From: Nostoc commune NIES-4072
GTDB lineage: Bacteria > Cyanobacteriota > Cyanobacteriia > Cyanobacteriales > Nostocaceae
Assembly: GCF_003113895.1 (NCBI RefSeq)
Contig: NZ_BDUD01000002.1
Coordinates: 742,782 to 806,781, forward strand
Reading direction: 5' to 3'
DNA: 64,000 bases
The translations under genes were made by a program, and so were the position numbers. A model generated the notes under the pieces. The model was given only the letters and a program-made list of their open reading frames with translations, was not told where the DNA came from and made no database searches. This document shows, in pieces, positions 43,010 through 52,493 of the stretch; positions within the stretch are counted from its first letter, which is position 1, and each line of letters starts with the position of its first letter.

Positions 43010-44278
43010 ATGACTTCAATCCCAAAAACAGATGTGGCTCAAGCAATTGCTGCCCTTTATCGAACTGAATGGGGGCGCATTGTCGCTATTCTGATTCGGC
43101 TGGTCGGAGATTTTGATGTAGCTGAAGAAGCTGCACAGGCAGCATTTATAGCGGCAGTGAATCAGTGGGAAAGCGACGGTATTCCCGATCATCCCCGCGC
43201 CTGGATTATCCGAACTGCCCGGTACAAGGCGATCGATCGCCTCCGACGACGCACGAAACTGACCGAAAAACTGGAGTGGTATGCGGCATCTGGCTTAATT
43301 CCAGCCACTGAAGAACCAACCTATGACAGTGATGAAATTGGAGACGATCGCCTGCGATTAATCTTTACCTGCTGTCACCCGGCACTGGCAACGGAAACTC
43401 AAGTAGCGTTGACCCTCCGAATGTTGGGTGGACTGGAAACCGACGAAATTGCCCGCGCCTTTCTTATACCGACTGCAACAATGGCACAGCGGTTAGTTCG
43501 TGCTAAACGCAAAATTCGAGACGCAGGCATTCCTTACAAAGTACCTGAGACGACTGATCTCGCTCCCCGGATAGAGGCAGTCCTGACAGTCATCTATCTC
43601 ATCTTCAACGAAGGCTATGCCGCAACCAAAGGAGATGCGATCGTGCGGGCTGACCTCTGCATCAAAGCGATTCGCTTGGGGCAACTGGTGCGGCAATTGC
43701 TGGCACCCCAACCCCCATCTGAAGTCACAGCACTGGTGGCGCTGATGTTATTGCACGATTCGCGGCGCAATGCGCGTCTAGATGAGGCAGGCGATTTGAT
43801 TTTGCTAGAAGATCAGGATCGCAGTCGTTGGAACCATCTACAGATTGCTGAGGCGTTACCTCTGGTAGAGGAAGCGTTGCGCGGTAGAACCGGAGTGTAT
43901 GCCCTGCAAGCGGCGATCGCCGCCCTCCATTGTCAGGCAACCCGCGCCGAAGAAACAGACTGGGCGCAGATCGTGCGGCTCTATGAGGTGTTGGAACGCT
44001 TGCAGCCCTCACCCATTGTTACCTTGAACCGAGCAGTGGCGATCGCAATGGCAGACAGTCCTCAAGCCGCATTTGGACTGATTGATAGCCTTGTTCCAGA
44101 ACTGGACAGCTATCATCTCTTTCATGCCACCCGTGCAGATTTATTCCGGCGTGTTGGAGCATTAGAGGAAGCGACTCAGAGCTATACACGGGCACTAGAA
44201 TTAGTGACAAATGACAGTGAGCGTCGTTTTCTGGAACGTCGGTTGCGCGAAGTTCAACATAACATTCAGTCCGGCTAA
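43010..44278 (+). CDS. ECF42-group sigma factor
   Basis: The 422-residue protein has region 2 at residues 10-80 (GDFDVAEEAAQAAFIAAVNQ, then PRAWIIRTARYKAIDRLRRR). Region 4 is at about 130-170 (VALTLRMLGGLETDEIARAF, then ATMAQRLVRAKRKIRDAGIP). A long C-terminal extension of about 200 residues has EAVLTVIYLIFNEGYAATKG and TPR-like helices near the end. This architecture is the mark of ECF42, which has no anti-sigma factor and is thought to be controlled through its own extension. Neighbours are a divergent YCII/DGPF gene and VOC genes, as in other ECF42 loci. Confidence 0.92.
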   Translation: MTSIPKTDVAQAIAALYRTEWGRIVAILIRLVGDFDVAEEAAQAAFIAAVNQWESDGIPDHPRAWIIRTARYKAIDRLRRRTKLTEKLEWYAASGLIPATEEPTYDSDEIGDDRLRLIFTCCHPALATETQVALTLRMLGGLETDEIARAFLIPTATMAQRLVRAKRKIRDAGIPYKVPETTDLAPRIEAVLTVIYLIFNEGYAATKGDAIVRADLCIKAIRLGQLVRQLLAPQPPSEVTALVALMLLHDSRRNARLDEAGDLILLEDQDRSRWNHLQIAEALPLVEEALRGRTGVYALQAAIAALHCQATRAEETDWAQIVRLYEVLERLQPSPIVTLNRAVAIAMADSPQAAFGLIDSLVPELDSYHLFHATRADLFRRVGALEEATQSYTRALELVTNDSERRFLERRLREVQHNIQSG

Positions 44279-44505
44279 GGGTTTACAACAGTTTAAAGCG
44301 CCAGGCATCCATGATGCCGTTGAAAAAGAAATGAAAAATCTTCTAACAGGGTGAACTTGTAACTTAACAAAAGGCAAAAGTAGACAAGTCGGCTTAGTAC
44401 TAAAGTACTGTTATAATCCAATCGTTTCATCAAGTTGTGTTAGGGTGCAGCAAATCACCGATCGGCTCTCTAGCACATCCACATCAACTGATAGAGGATT
44501 CCGAC

Positions 44506-44931
44506 ATGGATAACAATCCCAGCATTCTCTCGCACGTTTCGATTGGTACTAATGATTTTGAACGAGCGATCGCCTTCTATGATGCTGTGTTGCCAACATT
44601 GGGCTGTAAGCGATTTATGGAGCATCCAGGGGCGATCGCCTATGGCAAACAGTATCCCGAATTTTGGGTGGGAACTCCCTTCGACGGGCAACCCGCAACG
44701 GTTGGCAATGGAACTCACATTGGTTTTATTGCTCCTACAAAAGAAGCAGTCCACGCCTTCTATGAGGCAGCATTAGCGGCAGGAGGCAAAGACGATGGTG
44801 CCCCTGGTGGCAGACCCGACTATAGTGAGCCGTATTACGGCTGCTTTGTGCGCGATCCAGATGGACACAAAATAGAAGCCGCCTTCTGGGATGAGCAGCT
44901 TGAGCAGCAACTCAACCAGAACAATGCTTGA
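44506..44931 (+). CDS. VOC-family (glyoxalase-like) protein
   Basis: The protein is 141 residues from the ATG at 44506, after an AGAGG site. SHVSIGTNDFERAIAFYDAV is the first VOC unit, and GGRPDYSEPYYGCFVRDPDG, then HKIEAAFWDE, is the last, with the His and Glu of the metal site present. It is similar to bleomycin-resistance-like or dioxygenase-type VOC proteins. It follows ECF42 in the same direction by 227 bp. Confidence 0.87.
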   Translation: MDNNPSILSHVSIGTNDFERAIAFYDAVLPTLGCKRFMEHPGAIAYGKQYPEFWVGTPFDGQPATVGNGTHIGFIAPTKEAVHAFYEAALAAGGKDDGAPGGRPDYSEPYYGCFVRDPDGHKIEAAFWDEQLEQQLNQNNA

Positions 44932-44971
44932 CCAGAGAATGACTCATTTTTAGAGGCAAGATAACACTATA

Positions 44972-45067
44972 GAATTCCATCGAGGTCGCCTGATTGACCA
45001 TGTTCATCTACGAGTTGCTGATGTTGCTGCCAGCAAACGGTTTTACCGGGCAGTGTTGCGAAATAAA
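44972..45067 (+). pseudogene. VOC-family protein, N-terminal remnant
   Basis: A frame too short to be noticed as a gene reads EFHRGRLIDHVHLRVADVAA, then SKRFYRAVL. This is the first beta-alpha unit of a VOC protein, with its metal-ligand His. It then breaks off. No start or remainder is seen. Confidence 0.6.
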
Positions 45068-45147
45068 TGTACTCCCGGCTCCTGCTCATCGCCCCACTAA
45101 TTCTGTTAAAATCGCGTCTTCCAGCACGTAAATTTTGAGGCAGTGCC

Positions 45148-45633
45148 ATGTGTGCAAAGGGATTTGGGCAATCTCAACCTACTAAAATCGATAAACTTAT
45201 TGAATCTGCGGTGCGTTATTGCCACAAGCGACACCCAGAAGCCTTAGACAGCATCTTTGATTATTTACCTGTCAACCTCAACCAACGAGTAGTAACGGGG
45301 ATTTTGGCAGCATTGCAGAAAGATATTGACACTTTGAGTTGGTTTTGCGGCTACATGGCATCAGAAATCAACGGCAGTGAGGACAACCAAAAGCCTCATC
45401 ATCCCATCGCGGAACTTAGCAAAACTCTGATTAAATCGGGGATGGAACCCTTTACTGATTTTATGCCTTACCCAGGTTGCCGCATCGTTATACTCAATTC
45501 GGAAAAATTTGAATCATTGCCAGAGTCAGTTCAAGCTGTGGTGCAGCAGGCTTTTGACATCAAGGAAAGTACTGGAAAAGAGGCACAAAGGATAAATGAT
45601 GCCTTGCTGCAAGAGTTGGTGGTTCAGGAATAA
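45148..45633 (+). CDS. Unknown cytosolic protein
   Basis: The 161-residue protein has KIDKLIESAVRYCHKRHPEA, ALDSIFDYLPVNLNQRVVTG and a helical middle, and a tail rich in Gln/Glu (AVVQQAFDIKESTGKEAQRI). No family, membrane segment or catalytic motif is recognised. The codon use and length support a real gene. It stands alone between a VOC remnant and repeat-containing DNA. Confidence 0.6.
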   Translation: MCAKGFGQSQPTKIDKLIESAVRYCHKRHPEALDSIFDYLPVNLNQRVVTGILAALQKDIDTLSWFCGYMASEINGSEDNQKPHHPIAELSKTLIKSGMEPFTDFMPYPGCRIVILNSEKFESLPESVQAVVQQAFDIKESTGKEAQRINDALLQELVVQE

Positions 45634-45885
45634 AAAATTGAATAACAGGAATTGTGGTAAGCGCCAGCCATGTCGCTCTTGCTTATCGCCCTTCATTCAA
45701 GCGCTCGCGTTCAGCGTCTCGTAGAGAGGAAAAAAGAGCGATGCCTGCGGCGGGCTATTCGGTGTTGCCCCCATCTCTTTAGTTTTTTAGTCAGGCGATC
45801 GCACCTACAAATGATTAACTGTGATGCATAAGTTGTTAGATTATTTCAGTTATATATATATTCAATAACCAACAGAGGATCACCT

Positions 45886-46089
45886 ATGAAACTCGCTAAT
45901 TCACTCAATTTAGCAAATTTTGTTGGTTCTATTTTACTACCTAGAATCGCTAACAATCAAACAGCTACTTCTAACAAGAGTGAAACATCAATTACTTTAC
46001 CCAGTAATTCCATAAATATCAATTCTCTGCAACCCTTTGATACTGCTGTTATTGCTTATCACATGATGGGTAATGGCAACTTTGAATAA
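45886..46089 (+). CDS. Small unknown protein (67 residues)
   Basis: The small gene has an AGAGG site before the ATG and a good terminator after the stop, so it is probably expressed on its own. The protein has KLANSLNLANFVGSILLPRI at the N-terminus, a Ser/Thr/Asn-rich middle, and FDTAVIAYHMMGNGNFE at the end. The hydrophobic N-terminal segment is too short for a clear signal peptide. It could be a secreted peptide or precursor; no family is known to me. Confidence 0.55.
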   Translation: MKLANSLNLANFVGSILLPRIANNQTATSNKSETSITLPSNSININSLQPFDTAVIAYHMMGNGNFE

Positions 46090-46127
46090 AGCATAGTTTC
46101 AGTACAGCCTTTGAAAAGCTACTTTAT

Positions 46128-46151
46128 CTCTCCAACCTTGGAGGGGTTTTT
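46128..46151 (+). terminator. Rho-independent terminator
   Basis: CTCTCCAA-CC-TTGGAGGG followed by TTTTT forms a compact stem-loop with a T-run, 38 bp after the stop of the small gene. Confidence 0.8.
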
Positions 46152-46267
46152 AACTGGTGCATTAATTCTTAAAATCAACATTATATTACTCCAGAAGATA
46201 GAGACATCTTAGAAAAGTTAAAGCACACTAGTAAGAGCAACTTTAACTATTCAGTAATGGTGTAGCA

Positions 46268-47200
46268 ATGTGGCTAAAATATGGTGTAAATGAAGAAGGT
46301 ATCTTGATATGTATTGAAGATATCAACAGGGGCAAGACTTCACTTCAGTGTCCTTACTGTAATAGCAGTCTAACTGCTAAAAAAGGCAAGGTGAAAGAGC
46401 ATCATTTTGCTCATAATGAAGAAACCTGCCGCCCCATAGCTAACCGAGAATTCCCTACTCTGCCACTCTATGACAATTTCAACGTTCAATTATCTGGCAA
46501 GGATTTGGCACAGTTAAAGCTGCTTTGGCAGGAGTACGGAGCCAAAAATTACCCTATTAGTTCCTACTTAATTACTTCTAGTTTACTCAAAGCAGGAGTG
46601 TTAAGAAAAAATCTATACTTAACCCCACCTGAGTATGAATTTAGTGATTTGGGTAAAATTCCTGTTGGAGCGCTAGAGTTTGCACGGTTCAATGATGTAC
46701 AGGAGCCACTATTACTTAAAAAACTGCTGAAATTTGAGCTAGCTTTTAAACACGCCGAATACAAAAATGCTCCAGATTTAGCATATCGACTTACTGATTT
46801 AAAACTCTACCGCGCTCAACTTCAACGTATTCTATCCTCTAGCCTATATTTTTTAGAAATACAAACGAATATTGGCACTTTGTACAAAATAGGAGTAACC
46901 CAAAGACCCGTTGTCAAGCGAGTAGCAGAAGTAAAAATTGATTTACTTGCTCATTATTCCAGTGTTGCTATTAGAGTATTAGGAACTTGGGAGCATAGAG
47001 GTAATGTTGAACTGTATTTCAAACACCGCTATCAGTGCTTAAATTATCCTATCGGCAGTTTAACTGAGTACTATAAATTTAATGCTGAGGATACCGAAAT
47101 GGTACTGCGTGACCTACAACAAATGCAACCTAAAATACTTTCTCTTGATGAAATAGATATTCTTGAGGAGAATTCTAGCTGGGAGCAAATTGCTGTGTAG
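46268..47200 (+). CDS. Zinc-ribbon plus GIY-YIG-like (T5orf172-type) protein
   Basis: The 310-residue protein begins with a CoiA-like segment: LQCPYCNSSLTAKKG, then VKEHHFAHNEETC, giving Cys and His residues for metal binding. The middle is helical. From about 195 the sequence YFLEIQTNIGTLYKIGVTQR, then a Glu in NVELYFKHRY, and YPIGSLTEYYKFN resemble the GIY-YIG nuclease fold as found in T5orf172-like proteins. It may be a DNA-processing or defence nuclease; the assignment is moderate. The gene is complete and stands alone. Confidence 0.7.
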   Translation: MWLKYGVNEEGILICIEDINRGKTSLQCPYCNSSLTAKKGKVKEHHFAHNEETCRPIANREFPTLPLYDNFNVQLSGKDLAQLKLLWQEYGAKNYPISSYLITSSLLKAGVLRKNLYLTPPEYEFSDLGKIPVGALEFARFNDVQEPLLLKKLLKFELAFKHAEYKNAPDLAYRLTDLKLYRAQLQRILSSSLYFLEIQTNIGTLYKIGVTQRPVVKRVAEVKIDLLAHYSSVAIRVLGTWEHRGNVELYFKHRYQCLNYPIGSLTEYYKFNAEDTEMVLRDLQQMQPKILSLDEIDILEENSSWEQIAV

Positions 47201-47402
47201 TATTCTCATAATCCCGTAGCAAAATCTAATTAATTACCAAGCAAAAATAATTATTTTATTGCTTCTAAATACTCTACCACTGATAATGACGCGACTGCCG
47301 ACTCTTGATACAGCATTATTTACTGAGGAGCGATGGCGTAACCGCCCAGTGTAGCTGATCGCAGTGGTCAAGCGCATTACTTAAGACTATGCACTCAACG
47401 AT

Positions 47403-47738
47403 TTAAGAAGCTAGCAAACCCGACATCTCCAATACTCGCTGTGACCAAGTAGAGGCAACAGATGCAATATCTGTAATTTCCATTGATTTGTCCCAAACAT
47501 TAATCCAGTTTTGTAATAAGTCTTGGAGTTGATTTAATTCAACATTATTAATTTCACTTTTTTGTTGTATTAAAGACACGTACAACAAACTTTCTGACAA
47601 CAATATTGGAGCTAATTCACGAATTGCACTCTTTTGTGACCAAGAGTTAAGGCGTGCCAAACTAGCTGCCAATTCTCCTAATTGTTGCGCGTGGGGTTGA
47701 CGTAAAAAACTTGCTTCAATTGCACTCCAGTTAGGCAT
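47403..47738 (-). CDS. Unknown helical protein
   Basis: The 111-residue protein is almost fully helical, with PNWSAIEASFLRQPHAQQLG, then ELAASLARLNSWSQK and a C-terminal SVASTWSQRVLEMSGLLAS. No family is recognised. It has a plausible start with AGGAGGATTG ahead of the ATG. It could be a small partner protein of an unknown complex. Confidence 0.55.
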   Translation of the reverse strand: MPNWSAIEASFLRQPHAQQLGELAASLARLNSWSQKSAIRELAPILLSESLLYVSLIQQKSEINNVELNQLQDLLQNWINVWDKSMEITDIASVASTWSQRVLEMSGLLAS

Positions 47739-47843
47739 TACAATCCTCCTAGCAATTGCTTGGTAATTTGGCTAACTTGTTCTCGAATTTGGTTAGATCG
47801 ACTACCTTAAGTTACTAAAGTACTTTGCAACACAACCGAAGCA

Positions 47844-48896
47844 CTACCTCCAGCCTTGAACGATCGCGCCGCCGAAAATGCTACGATTCACCTCGCTGGT
47901 GAAGATGCTATAGGGAAAGGCGGGATCAAGGGCACTGCTCTCGTCCAGCGTCCGCATCTGTTCCGGGGTGAGGCGGATGTCCAATGATGCCAGATTGTCA
48001 TACAGTTGTTCGAGCTTACTGGCACCCAGAATCGGCGAGGTAATGCCAGACTGCACTGAAACCCAGGCAAGGGCGACCTGTGCCAAGGGGCGATCGACTT
48101 GGGCTGCCACCGTTCGCAAAGTATCAAGGACGCGCCAGTTACAATCGGTGAACATCTGGCTTCCGAAAGGATTGGGGCCAATCAGCCGTCCTTGACCGCT
48201 CGCCCCCGCCCCCTCGCGCTCGTACTTGCCAGTGAGGAAACCGGCAGCAAGCGGACTCCAGGCACAGATGCCGAGACCGCATTCACGGGCGGCGGGCAGA
48301 TGTTCGCGCTCAATGCTGCGTTCAACGAGCGAATACGCCAGTTGCATGGCGATGGGCCCAGGAATGTTATGCGCTGTGGCGATCGCCGCTGCCTTGGCAG
48401 TGTACCAGGCTGGCACATTTGAGAATCCGAAGTAGCGGATCTTGCCGACGCGTACCAGGTCGCCGAACGACTGTAGTACTTCTTCAACGGGCGTCACCAT
48501 ATCCCAGGTGTGCATCCAGTAGAGGTCAACATAGTCGGTACGGAGGCGGCGCAGCGAACCCTCAAGCGCCCGATGCATGTTTTTGCGTCCGTTACCGCCC
48601 GCATTCGCGTTGCCCGGTTCGCCGCCGTGAAAGCTGAACTTGGTTGCAAGCACTAGTTGGTCGCGTAGGCTGCGATCGGCGATATAGCTACCAATCAGTT
48701 CCTCGCTGCGACCCTTGGCATATACATCGGCGGTGTCGATGAAGTTGCCGCCAGCATCGACATAAGCATGGAAGATGGACTCAGAAACCTCATCGGGCGC
48801 ACCCCATCGCGGGGTGCCGAAGGTCATGGTGCCGAGGGTGAGCGGGCTGACGAGCAAGCCGGAGTGTCCGAGAGTGCGGAAGGCGGTAAGGCTCAT
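47844..48896 (-). CDS. Aldo/keto reductase
   Basis: The protein is 350 residues from the ATG at 48896, which removes nine residues of the longer frame. It is an (alpha/beta)8-barrel NADPH-dependent oxidoreductase. NFIDTADVYAKGRSEELIGS holds Asp and Tyr, and LVLATKFSFHG the Lys of the catalytic tetrad. DLYWMHTWD supplies the His. VGKIRYFGFSN and LGASKLEQLYDNL are the cofactor-binding regions. It belongs to the group also known from YajO/PdxI-like and potassium-channel beta-like enzymes. It probably reduces aldehydes. The GC content is higher than in its neighbours. Confidence 0.9.
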   Translation of the reverse strand: MSLTAFRTLGHSGLLVSPLTLGTMTFGTPRWGAPDEVSESIFHAYVDAGGNFIDTADVYAKGRSEELIGSYIADRSLRDQLVLATKFSFHGGEPGNANAGGNGRKNMHRALEGSLRRLRTDYVDLYWMHTWDMVTPVEEVLQSFGDLVRVGKIRYFGFSNVPAWYTAKAAAIATAHNIPGPIAMQLAYSLVERSIEREHLPAARECGLGICAWSPLAAGFLTGKYEREGAGASGQGRLIGPNPFGSQMFTDCNWRVLDTLRTVAAQVDRPLAQVALAWVSVQSGITSPILGASKLEQLYDNLASLDIRLTPEQMRTLDESSALDPAFPYSIFTSEVNRSIFGGAIVQGWR

Positions 48897-49091
48897 AGGT
48901 TTCTTTTCTGGCTGAAACAACAAAGTCGATGAAGAGTGCTGAGTTAAAAGTGCTGTTAGCGGATAGCTAAGGTTTAGCCCGTGCTGAGTAAGAAGAGGAG
49001 TGCTGAGTACTCAGAATGGTAAAAGTGTCTTGTCTGTGTCAATCAAGCTCATGATGCAAAGAAGGGACACAGACAGTGATGTCTTCGATAC

Positions 49092-49826
49092 CTAGAAGGC
49101 GCTGGCTGTCGGGCGGACAATGATTTCGTTGACATCGACATCATCCGGTTGGGACACAGCAAATAAGACAGATTGGGCGATCGCCTGAGGGGTGAGGGCA
49201 GTTTTGCGAAGTTCTTTTAAGAAGCCTTTTACTGCATCGTCCGTGATATCAGAGCCGAGTTCGGTCTCAACGACACCGGGGGATATGATGGTTACGCGAA
49301 TGTTCTTCGACTCCTGGCGCAGTCCATCAGATATCGCCCAAACAGCATATTTTGTCGCGGAATAGACTGCACTGGTGGGCCCTACCATGTGAGCAGCGAT
49401 CGACGCAGTATTGATAAACTGTCCGCCGCCTTGTGCTTCCATGATCGGTAAACCAGCCGCAATGCCGTTCAATACGCCACGGATATTTACATCAATCATG
49501 GTGTCCCACTCCTCGACTTTCAGGGCATTCATTGGAGACAAGGGCATCACACCTGCATTGTTGAAGATGACATCGACGCGACCAAATTTTTCTTTAGCAA
49601 AATGAATGAATGCTTTCACATCCTCGCGATAGCGAAGATCCACTGCTTTGAATTCTGCAATGTTTCCCTGGTCGCGGATCTCTTTGACAATCGCTTCTAG
49701 CTTTTCTGTACGCCGTGCCCCCAGAACTACATTTGCACCGTTTTGAGCAAGTAACTTCGCGGTGGCTTCACCGATGCCACTACTGGCTCCAGTGATCGCA
49801 ATAACTTTGTTTTCTACATTTAACAT
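49092..49826 (-). CDS. SDR-family NAD(P)-dependent oxidoreductase
   Basis: The 244-residue protein shows the classic short-chain dehydrogenase pattern: AITGASSGIGEATAKLLAQN, VIFNNAGVMPLSPMNALKVE, and the catalytic Ser and YSATKYAVWA. It is of the type often called clavaldehyde dehydrogenase-like. It ends without a second domain. It lies on the same strand as the aldo/keto reductase, with the AraC regulator divergent, which suggests control by it. Confidence 0.92.
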   Translation of the reverse strand: MLNVENKVIAITGASSGIGEATAKLLAQNGANVVLGARRTEKLEAIVKEIRDQGNIAEFKAVDLRYREDVKAFIHFAKEKFGRVDVIFNNAGVMPLSPMNALKVEEWDTMIDVNIRGVLNGIAAGLPIMEAQGGGQFINTASIAAHMVGPTSAVYSATKYAVWAISDGLRQESKNIRVTIISPGVVETELGSDITDDAVKGFLKELRKTALTPQAIAQSVLFAVSQPDDVDVNEIIVRPTASAF

Positions 49827-49900
49827 GATGACTGTCCTTGCTGTTGAGGTTGATTTGACTTAGAAAAATATGCCTCTAGAGACTTCAATTCTTTGGGTAT

Positions 49901-50095
49901 TTACTCATCGGTTTCCGCGATGGGTGAATGGCCACAGTAGGCGATCGCAGAAACAACACTGTTCACTTTTGCCTCACTGCTGCGATCCGTCACAATTACA
50001 CCAACCTCTTTTTTCGCCAGCGCCAAAGAGGTATTTTTCGCCAGTCCTTGGCTCGCTCCTGTGACTAAAGCAATTTTTGCCTTGTTTCTCTTCAT
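49901..50095 (-). pseudogene. SDR-family protein, N-terminal remnant
   Basis: The 64-codon frame begins KRNKAKIALVTGASQGLAKN and ends the recognisable part at SSEAKVNSVVSAI, that is, the first Rossmann unit of a different SDR. The following residues do not fit. The glycine motif reads GASQGLAK instead of GASQGIGK. It is a remnant with no function. Confidence 0.7.
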
Positions 50096-50264
50096 TGCCT
50101 CATCCTTTCAGCCTTGTCTTTCAGCATGGGTTCATCATAAGGTTGAAAAGCTTTTCCCTAAATACATAAACCTCGCAGATGATTGCCTAATCCTCTCAAA
50201 TCAGGCGTTGGCAAGGGAGAAATATTCTCTATAATGAGCGTATGAGGATGGTATCAGTCAGGAA

Positions 50265-51191
50265 TTGAGTATGGTGATTGAAACACTCAACTATGAAGCG
50301 GCAATCAGCAAGTGTGACGAACTGGCAGCATTAGTGACTCGGCACACTGACGGTAAGGGGAACGGTGTTCATGCAACGGCAATTAATCAGTTAGAATTCA
50401 TGCGGGAATCTGATACTTCAGCCACAATGCAGGGGGTCACCGAACCGATTCTCGGCATTGTCGTTCAAGGCAAAAAAGAAGTGTTGCTAAATGAGGAAAC
50501 CTATGGGTATGGTGTGGCTCAATATCTAGTGGTGTCGGTGGATTTGCCGCTCTGTGGATGTGCGATCGAGGCGACACCTGCGAAGCCGTATCTAGGATTT
50601 AAGCTAGATTTAGACCCCGTTCAACTCTGTGACATTATTGCTCAAACTAACCCAGGCATGGGTAAGAAAGAAAACTCGGTTAGAGGCTGGTTCATCAGCG
50701 ATGCCGATCCATCGTTGATTGATTGTGCTATCAGGCTGACACGGCTTTTGGACACACCGCAGGATATTCCATTCCTAGCACCAATGATCGTCCGCGAAAT
50801 CTACTACCGTTTGCTAATTGGTGAACAAGGTGAAGCAGTTCGCCAAATTGCCACATCGGGCAGCAATATGCAGCGCATTGCTGAAGTGATAAAACTTATC
50901 AAGGCTGATTTTACAAAGCCACTGCGGGTTGAGGATCTAGCTCTTCAAGCCAATATGTCTCCTTCCTCGTTCCATCGCCATTTTAAAGAAGTCACCTCCA
51001 TGAGTCCGCTGCAATATCAAAAGCAATTAAGACTATTGAAAGCGCGTCACCTGATGCTTGCCGAGAATGCCGATGCGACCCGTACTGCCTATCAGGTGGG
51101 GTATGAAAGTCCTTCACAGTTTAGTCGCGAATATTCTCGGATGTTTGGTGCGCCTCCGATGAAGGACATTGAACGATTACGAATAGCTTGA
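50265..51191 (+). CDS. AraC-family transcriptional regulator
   Basis: The 308-residue protein has an N-terminal AraC_N-type domain (EPILGIVVQGKKEVLLNEET, then GLDLDP-like LGFKLDLDPVQLC). Two C-terminal HTH motifs are PLRVEDLALQANMSPSSFHR and ATRTAYQVGYESPSQFSREY. This type regulates adjacent oxidoreductase genes, and the gene is divergent from the SDR and AKR. The start codon ATG follows a weak ribosome-binding site (AGGAATTG). Confidence 0.9.
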   Translation: MSMVIETLNYEAAISKCDELAALVTRHTDGKGNGVHATAINQLEFMRESDTSATMQGVTEPILGIVVQGKKEVLLNEETYGYGVAQYLVVSVDLPLCGCAIEATPAKPYLGFKLDLDPVQLCDIIAQTNPGMGKKENSVRGWFISDADPSLIDCAIRLTRLLDTPQDIPFLAPMIVREIYYRLLIGEQGEAVRQIATSGSNMQRIAEVIKLIKADFTKPLRVEDLALQANMSPSSFHRHFKEVTSMSPLQYQKQLRLLKARHLMLAENADATRTAYQVGYESPSQFSREYSRMFGAPPMKDIERLRIA

Positions 51192-51288
51192 GCAAAGACT
51201 GTGAGTTCGCTACAGCAAACATCCAGACACATAGCTTTTAATTTATAAGAAGTAAGTTGATCAATATAAATTTGTGTATGAGAGCCAA

Positions 51289-52493
51289 ATGTTAAAAGAA
51301 CTTCACCTCCAACAAGTTGGTCCAGCTGCCCATTTTGATGTCGCATTTGCCGATAGGCTCAATATATTTACAGGTGATAATGGTTTAGGTAAAAGTTTTT
51401 TACTTGATATTGCATGGTGGGTGATGACTACAAATTGGGCGGAGCAACCAGCGTACCCACAGCGAGTCAGAGGTGAAAATCCGCAAATTACAGCCGTAGT
51501 TAGCAATAAAAAAAATATAAGAGAATATCAGAGCCACTTTGATTTTTCTGAACAGCAATGGCGTAATTTACAAATGCCTCCTTTATTAAAAGAGGTAGTT
51601 ATTTATGTACGGGTTGATGGTAGTTTTTCCATTTTTGACCCAGCTCGCCAACGCGATATTCCTTTTGACTTTAATCCAAATACACTTTGGAATGGATTAA
51701 AGTCAAAAGATAAAGTTATTTGTAATGGTCTAATTCAAGATTGGGTTACATGGCAGAATCAACCCAATAAATATCCATTTGAACTCTTTTCTAATGTTAT
51801 TAAAAAACTTGCACCTCACCCTTCCGAATGGATAGAAGTGGGAGAAACAACGCGAGTTTCTATTGAAGACGTGCGCGATATTCCTACAGTTAACCTACCT
51901 TACGGGAATGTTCCTGTCACTCAAACATCAGCCGGAATGAAGCGTATTTTGGGACTAGCTTATTTACTAGTGTGGACTTGGTACGAACATAAAAAAGCTT
52001 CAGAACTGCGACAACAAAAGCCAGTAAATCAGATAGTTTTACTAATTGATGAAATTGAATCTCATTTGCATCCTCGTTGGCAGAGGGTGATTTTACCAGC
52101 TATTTTATCTGTGGTGACAGAATTACAACCCAGGATGAAGATACAGGCTTTAGTAACTACTCATTCTCCACTTATTCTTGCTTCTTTAGAGCCAAATTTT
52201 CATGAGCAAGAAGATAAACTATTTTTATTTAAATTACAAGATAGAGAGGTTAGCCTTGACGAAGTACCTTGGTCAAAACAAGGGGACATAGTTGGATGGT
52301 TAACCTCAGATATTTTTGGACTCAAACAAGCCCGTTCCAAAGAAGCAGAAATCGCAATTGAAGCAGCAGAGGCTTGGATGCGTGATGATGATATGAATAC
52401 GTTTCCAGAAAATCTGAGAATACCAACACAAATTCATCAGGAACTTCAAAGAGTTTTACCAGGACATGACCCATTTTGGCCCCGTTGGATAGT
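51289..52493 (+). pseudogene. AAA-family ATPase, C-terminus cut by ISAs1
   Basis: About 402 residues remain of an SMC/OLD-like ATPase. Walker A is in RLNIFTGDNGLGKSFLLDIA (about 25-44). TQTSAGMKRILGLAYLLVW carries the signature region, Walker B is IVLLIDEIESHLHPRWQ, and the switch His is in LVTTHSPLILASL. The last native residues are HDPFWPRWIV. Then the IS starts and continues the frame into the transposase, giving an artificial fusion. Related ATPases pair with HNH nucleases in defence systems such as Septu, but the partner is gone here. Confidence 0.85.
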
